The translations under genes and the position numbers were made by a program. From contig JAEZHI010000004.1 in assembly GCA_023436885.1 (NCBI GenBank), positions 310,001 through 374,000 on the forward strand: a DNA stretch of 64,000 nucleotides, in the 5' to 3' direction. Position 1 is the stretch's first letter. Every line of letters begins with the position of its first letter. Below the pieces are notes generated by a model. It worked only from the letters and a program-made list of their open reading frames with translations. It was not told where the DNA came from and made no database searches. Of this stretch, positions 61,615 through 64,000 are shown piece by piece. The stretch is from Pseudomonadota bacterium. Lineage in GTDB: Bacteria; Pseudomonadota; Alphaproteobacteria; Rhizobiales; Pleomorphomonadaceae.

Positions 61615-62556
61615 GTGAACGGACTTCTTTTAGGCATCGCCGCTGGTGCCGCCTCAGCACTGCTTTTTGCAGCCGTCACGAGTGGCGGTGCCCTTGGCAC
61701 GCCGTTGTTCTTCATTTCCGCTCTCCCGATCGCCATCATCACCATTGGCTGGGGCACGCTTGCCGCAGGTGCTGCCGTGCTCGCTGGCGTGATCGGTCTC
61801 TGGACGCTTGTGTCCTGGAAGGCCGCACTGCTGCATGCGCTGGTTATCGCCGGCCCGATGGCCTTCTATGGTTACCTTGTCGGTCTCGGCCGGCCGCTGG
61901 ACGCCGAGGGCAAGACTTTCGAGTGGTACCCTTTGAGCCGTGTTTTCATGGCCATGGTGCTGCTGACGGCCATTACCATCGTGGCAGTCGGGGTGATCAT
62001 CGGTTTTGACGTCCAGGCCACGGCGAGCGATGTCGCTGACATGCTGGTTGATATGAGCCAGTCGTCCGGTGAGCTCGGTGCGCCGACGCGCGACGAACTG
62101 ATGCCTGCCTTGCTGATCTACATGCGCCTTATGCCTTTGGCCCTTGCCATGTTCTGGTTGGTCCTGACGGCGTTCAACTTGTGGCTGGGCAGCCGCGTGG
62201 TCCGCTTGTCCGGGCGGCTGAAGCGGGGCGATGACACCATAGCCGAGGCCACTAATTTGCCCTTCTGGATGGCTGCCGTATTCGTGGTCGCCGCCCTTCT
62301 CGCTAGTCAGGATAACTCGCTTGGCCTGATCGCCGGCGTTGTTGCAGGAGCTTCGGGCATGGGGTTTGCCATGGTGGGCTTCGCCGTGGTCCATGTTTTC
62401 GTTCGCGGAAACCCGGCCGCTCCGCTGATCCTCGGCGTAACCTACGGGGCGACGTTTATCCTTTCCGTCCCTCTCATTCCGCTGGCCATCGCCGGCATTC
62501 TAGATGGTCCGCTCGGCCTCAGGGCCAAGCGGCTCAACAAACGACCGAGTGCCTGA
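61615..62556 (+). CDS. DUF2232 membrane protein
   Basis: 313 aa if started at the GTG at 61615 (GAGAG ahead, hydrophobic from residue 3). In-frame ATGs at 61552 and 61588 would add a charged 12-21 residue head. About eight membrane helices; family position between rpsR and rplI is constant in Rhizobiales. Text includes GLLLGIAAGAASALLFAAVT and LAMFWLVLTAFNLWLGSRVV. Function unknown; related to S-layer/YybS-like membrane proteins. Confidence 0.85.
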   Translation: MNGLLLGIAAGAASALLFAAVTSGGALGTPLFFISALPIAIITIGWGTLAAGAAVLAGVIGLWTLVSWKAALLHALVIAGPMAFYGYLVGLGRPLDAEGKTFEWYPLSRVFMAMVLLTAITIVAVGVIIGFDVQATASDVADMLVDMSQSSGELGAPTRDELMPALLIYMRLMPLALAMFWLVLTAFNLWLGSRVVRLSGRLKRGDDTIAEATNLPFWMAAVFVVAALLASQDNSLGLIAGVVAGASGMGFAMVGFAVVHVFVRGNPAAPLILGVTYGATFILSVPLIPLAIAGILDGPLGLRAKRLNKRPSA

Positions 62557-62613
62557 GGGCCTCGATCACACAACCGGCGGCAACGCCACGACCAAAAGAA
62601 CGGAGTACAGAAA

Positions 62614-63177
62614 ATGAAGGTCATCCTTCTCGAGCGCATTGGCAAGCATGGCACCCTCGGCGAGACCATCAAGGTTCGCGACGGTTTCGCCCGTAACTAT
62701 CTCCTGCCGCAGGGCAAGGCTCTCCGCGCCACCAAGGAAAACCAGGCCCGCTTCGATCGCGAGCGCGCCGCCCTCGAGGCTCGCAACGCTGATCGCAAGG
62801 CGTCGGCCGAGCAGATCAAGGTCGGTCTCGACCAGCGCTCCTTCATTGTGGTTCGTCAGGCCGCCGAAACCGGCCAGCTCTACGGTTCTGTCGCTGCTCG
62901 CGATATCGTCGAGATCCTTGCGGCGGCCGGTGAGACCATCACCCGCTCGCAGGTGAACATCAATGCCCCGATCAAGAACCTCGGCGTCCACAGCGTTGAG
63001 ATCATCCTGCACGCCGACGTGCATGCCACGATCACCCTCAACATCGCCCGCTCCGAGGACGAAGCCCAACGTCAGGCCAAGGGTGAGGACGTCACCGCCG
63101 GCGCTCGCGAAGACACGTTCGTTCGCGAAGTTGGTTCGGTGCTCGACGACGAAGGCATGGACCGCGAAGAGCTCTGA
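62614..63177 (+). CDS. rplI: 50S ribosomal protein L9
   Basis: 187 aa. N-terminal L9 domain: MKVILLERIGKHGTLGETIK, VRDGFARNYLLPQGKALRAT; linking helix and C-terminal domain with LYGSVAARDIVEILAAAGET. The C-terminus is extended by about 35 acidic residues (RQAKGEDVTAGAREDTFVRE) compared with E. coli L9 (149 aa), as in other rhizobia. Confidence 0.97.
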   Translation: MKVILLERIGKHGTLGETIKVRDGFARNYLLPQGKALRATKENQARFDRERAALEARNADRKASAEQIKVGLDQRSFIVVRQAAETGQLYGSVAARDIVEILAAAGETITRSQVNINAPIKNLGVHSVEIILHADVHATITLNIARSEDEAQRQAKGEDVTAGAREDTFVREVGSVLDDEGMDREEL

Positions 63178-63211
63178 GCCGGCTTCGGTTCCGAAGGTCT
63201 CGAAAGATCAG

Positions 63212-63238
63212 CCCCGGGGTTCAAATCCCGGGGTTTTT
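63212..63238 (+). terminator. Rho-independent terminator of the rpsF operon
   Basis: CCCCGGG (63212-63218) and CCCGGGG (63227-63233) form a perfect 7-bp GC stem with an 8-base loop, followed at once by TTTTT (63234-63238) and CTT. 34 bases past the rplI stop. Confidence 0.92.
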
Positions 63239-63430
63239 CTTGCTAAAAACAATGCTCTACCGATTCTACGTCCGGAGCGTTGCACCGTCGCTAGAGTCAA
63301 TGGTCGTTGTGGTGAAATTCGATTCCTTTGTGAATAACGGGAGTCGAACACAACTGCCGAGTTCTGACAGGACGGCGCTTGATACTGTCTGTCCTTCGTC
63401 CGTCAGAACGCATAGGAATTCGTCTGTCTC

Positions 63431-64000
63431 ATGTCCACTGTCCGCCGCGTCGAAGAACAGGCTGCCGCGCTCGCTCGTAGTGCACCGCATAACGTAGAGG
63501 CGGAGCGGCAGCTGCTGGGCGCCATGCTGATGAACAACGAGACGTTCTTTCGCGTCTCGGACTTCCTCGAGCCGGCGCACTTCTTCATCGAGCAGCACAA
63601 GGCGATCTACGAAAAGATCGGCCAGCTCATCCGCGGCGGCAAGGTCGCGTCGCCGATCACGCTGAAGACCTTCTACCCAGCAGACTACCAGATCGCCGAA
63701 ATGCCGGTGACGCAGTATCTGCTGCGTCTTGCCTCCGAAGCGACGACCATCATCAACGCCGAAGACTACGGCCGCATCATCCACGACCTCGCCGTCCGCC
63801 GTGATCTGATCCGCATCGGCGAGGACATGGTCAACATCGCCTATGACGCGCCGATCGACATGCCGCCGCGCGCGCAGATCGAGGATGCGGAGCGCCGCTT
63901 GTTCGGTATCGCCGAAAGCGGTCGCTACGAGGGCGGCTTCCATACCTTCTCCGACGCGCTGCGCGAAGCCATCGACATGGCCGCCGCCGCCTATCAGCGC
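63431..64000 (+). CDS. dnaB: Replicative DNA helicase DnaB (N-terminal part, cut by window edge)
   Basis: First 190 codons from ATG 63431 (STVRRVEEQAAALARSAPHN), open to the window edge. The N-terminal DnaB domain is clear: NVEAERQLLGAMLMNNETFF, RVSDFLEPAHFFIEQHKAIY and AEDYGRIIHDLAVRRDLIRI. The RecA-type ATPase domain would lie beyond the edge. Standard neighbour of rplI in Rhizobiales. Confidence 0.95.
   Translation, partial: MSTVRRVEEQAAALARSAPHNVEAERQLLGAMLMNNETFFRVSDFLEPAHFFIEQHKAIYEKIGQLIRGGKVASPITLKTFYPADYQIAEMPVTQYLLRLASEATTIINAEDYGRIIHDLAVRRDLIRIGEDMVNIAYDAPIDMPPRAQIEDAERRLFGIAESGRYEGGFHTFSDALREAIDMAAAAYQR

Noticed and set aside
1..64000. CRISPR arrays, insertion sequences, prophage or integrase genes
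   Set aside because: No regularly spaced direct repeats, transposase or integrase motifs were seen in any frame.

Overview
The window is GC-rich DNA from an alphaproteobacterium, most likely a member of the Rhizobiales (Hyphomicrobiales). Three things point there: a rhizobial-type flagellar cluster (FlaF/FlbT, MotA with MotB-MotC-MotD and MotE, an FtcR/Rem-type regulator, DUF1217 protein, short FlgD); the gene order smpB-dapA-slt and rpsF-rpsR-DUF2232-rplI-dnaB; and a tandem palindromic repeat of the kind scattered through Rhizobiales genomes. A Pleomorphomonas-like family is a guess, not a demonstration. No prophage, insertion sequence or CRISPR array is visible.

Layout. 1-1610: end of a peptide/nickel-type ABC importer (permease tail plus two ATPases). 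1617-6296 (minus): a DctB/DctD-type two-component system next to a 2-hydroxycarboxylate transporter, whose upstream region carries a sigma-54 -24/-12 element and two tandem dyads that look like activator sites. 6924-15550: a ribose-type sugar ABC importer (ATPase, permease, binding protein) followed by an LVIVD-repeat protein, a GlcD-like FAD oxidase, a sugar isomerase/epimerase-like protein and a Gfo/Idh/MocA dehydrogenase, which together read as a catabolic operon for an unidentified sugar or polyol. 15660-16760: a lone DUF4037 protein.

17100-53768 is a nearly continuous flagellar locus. It runs flgE-flgK-flgL-flaF-flbT-flgD-fliQ-flhA-fliR-(fliJ-like)-flgJ-(flgN-like)-(membrane protein) and ends at a strong terminator. 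A minus-strand block fliI-flgF-DUF1217 follows. Then motA-fliM-(small membrane protein)-fliN-fliG-flhB-(unknown)-flgB-flgC-fliE-flgG-flgA-flgI-motE-flgH-fliL-fliP runs to a second terminator. Next come a divergent SPINDLY-type glycosyltransferase and a single flagellin gene, and then fliF-fliH-motB-motC-motD-transglycosylase and the regulator ftcR/rem. Together these encode most of the basal body, export gate, C-ring, rod, hook, filament and stator. fliD, fliS, fliO, visN/visR and chemotaxis genes are not in the window.

53872-55181 (minus) holds two overlapping ORFs that look like one nuclease-like gene split by a frameshift. The rest is housekeeping: tRNA-Ser, smpB, dapA, a soluble lytic transglycosylase, an SGNH-like protein, tRNA-Asp, rpsF, rpsR, a DUF2232 membrane protein, rplI and the start of dnaB, which runs off the right edge.
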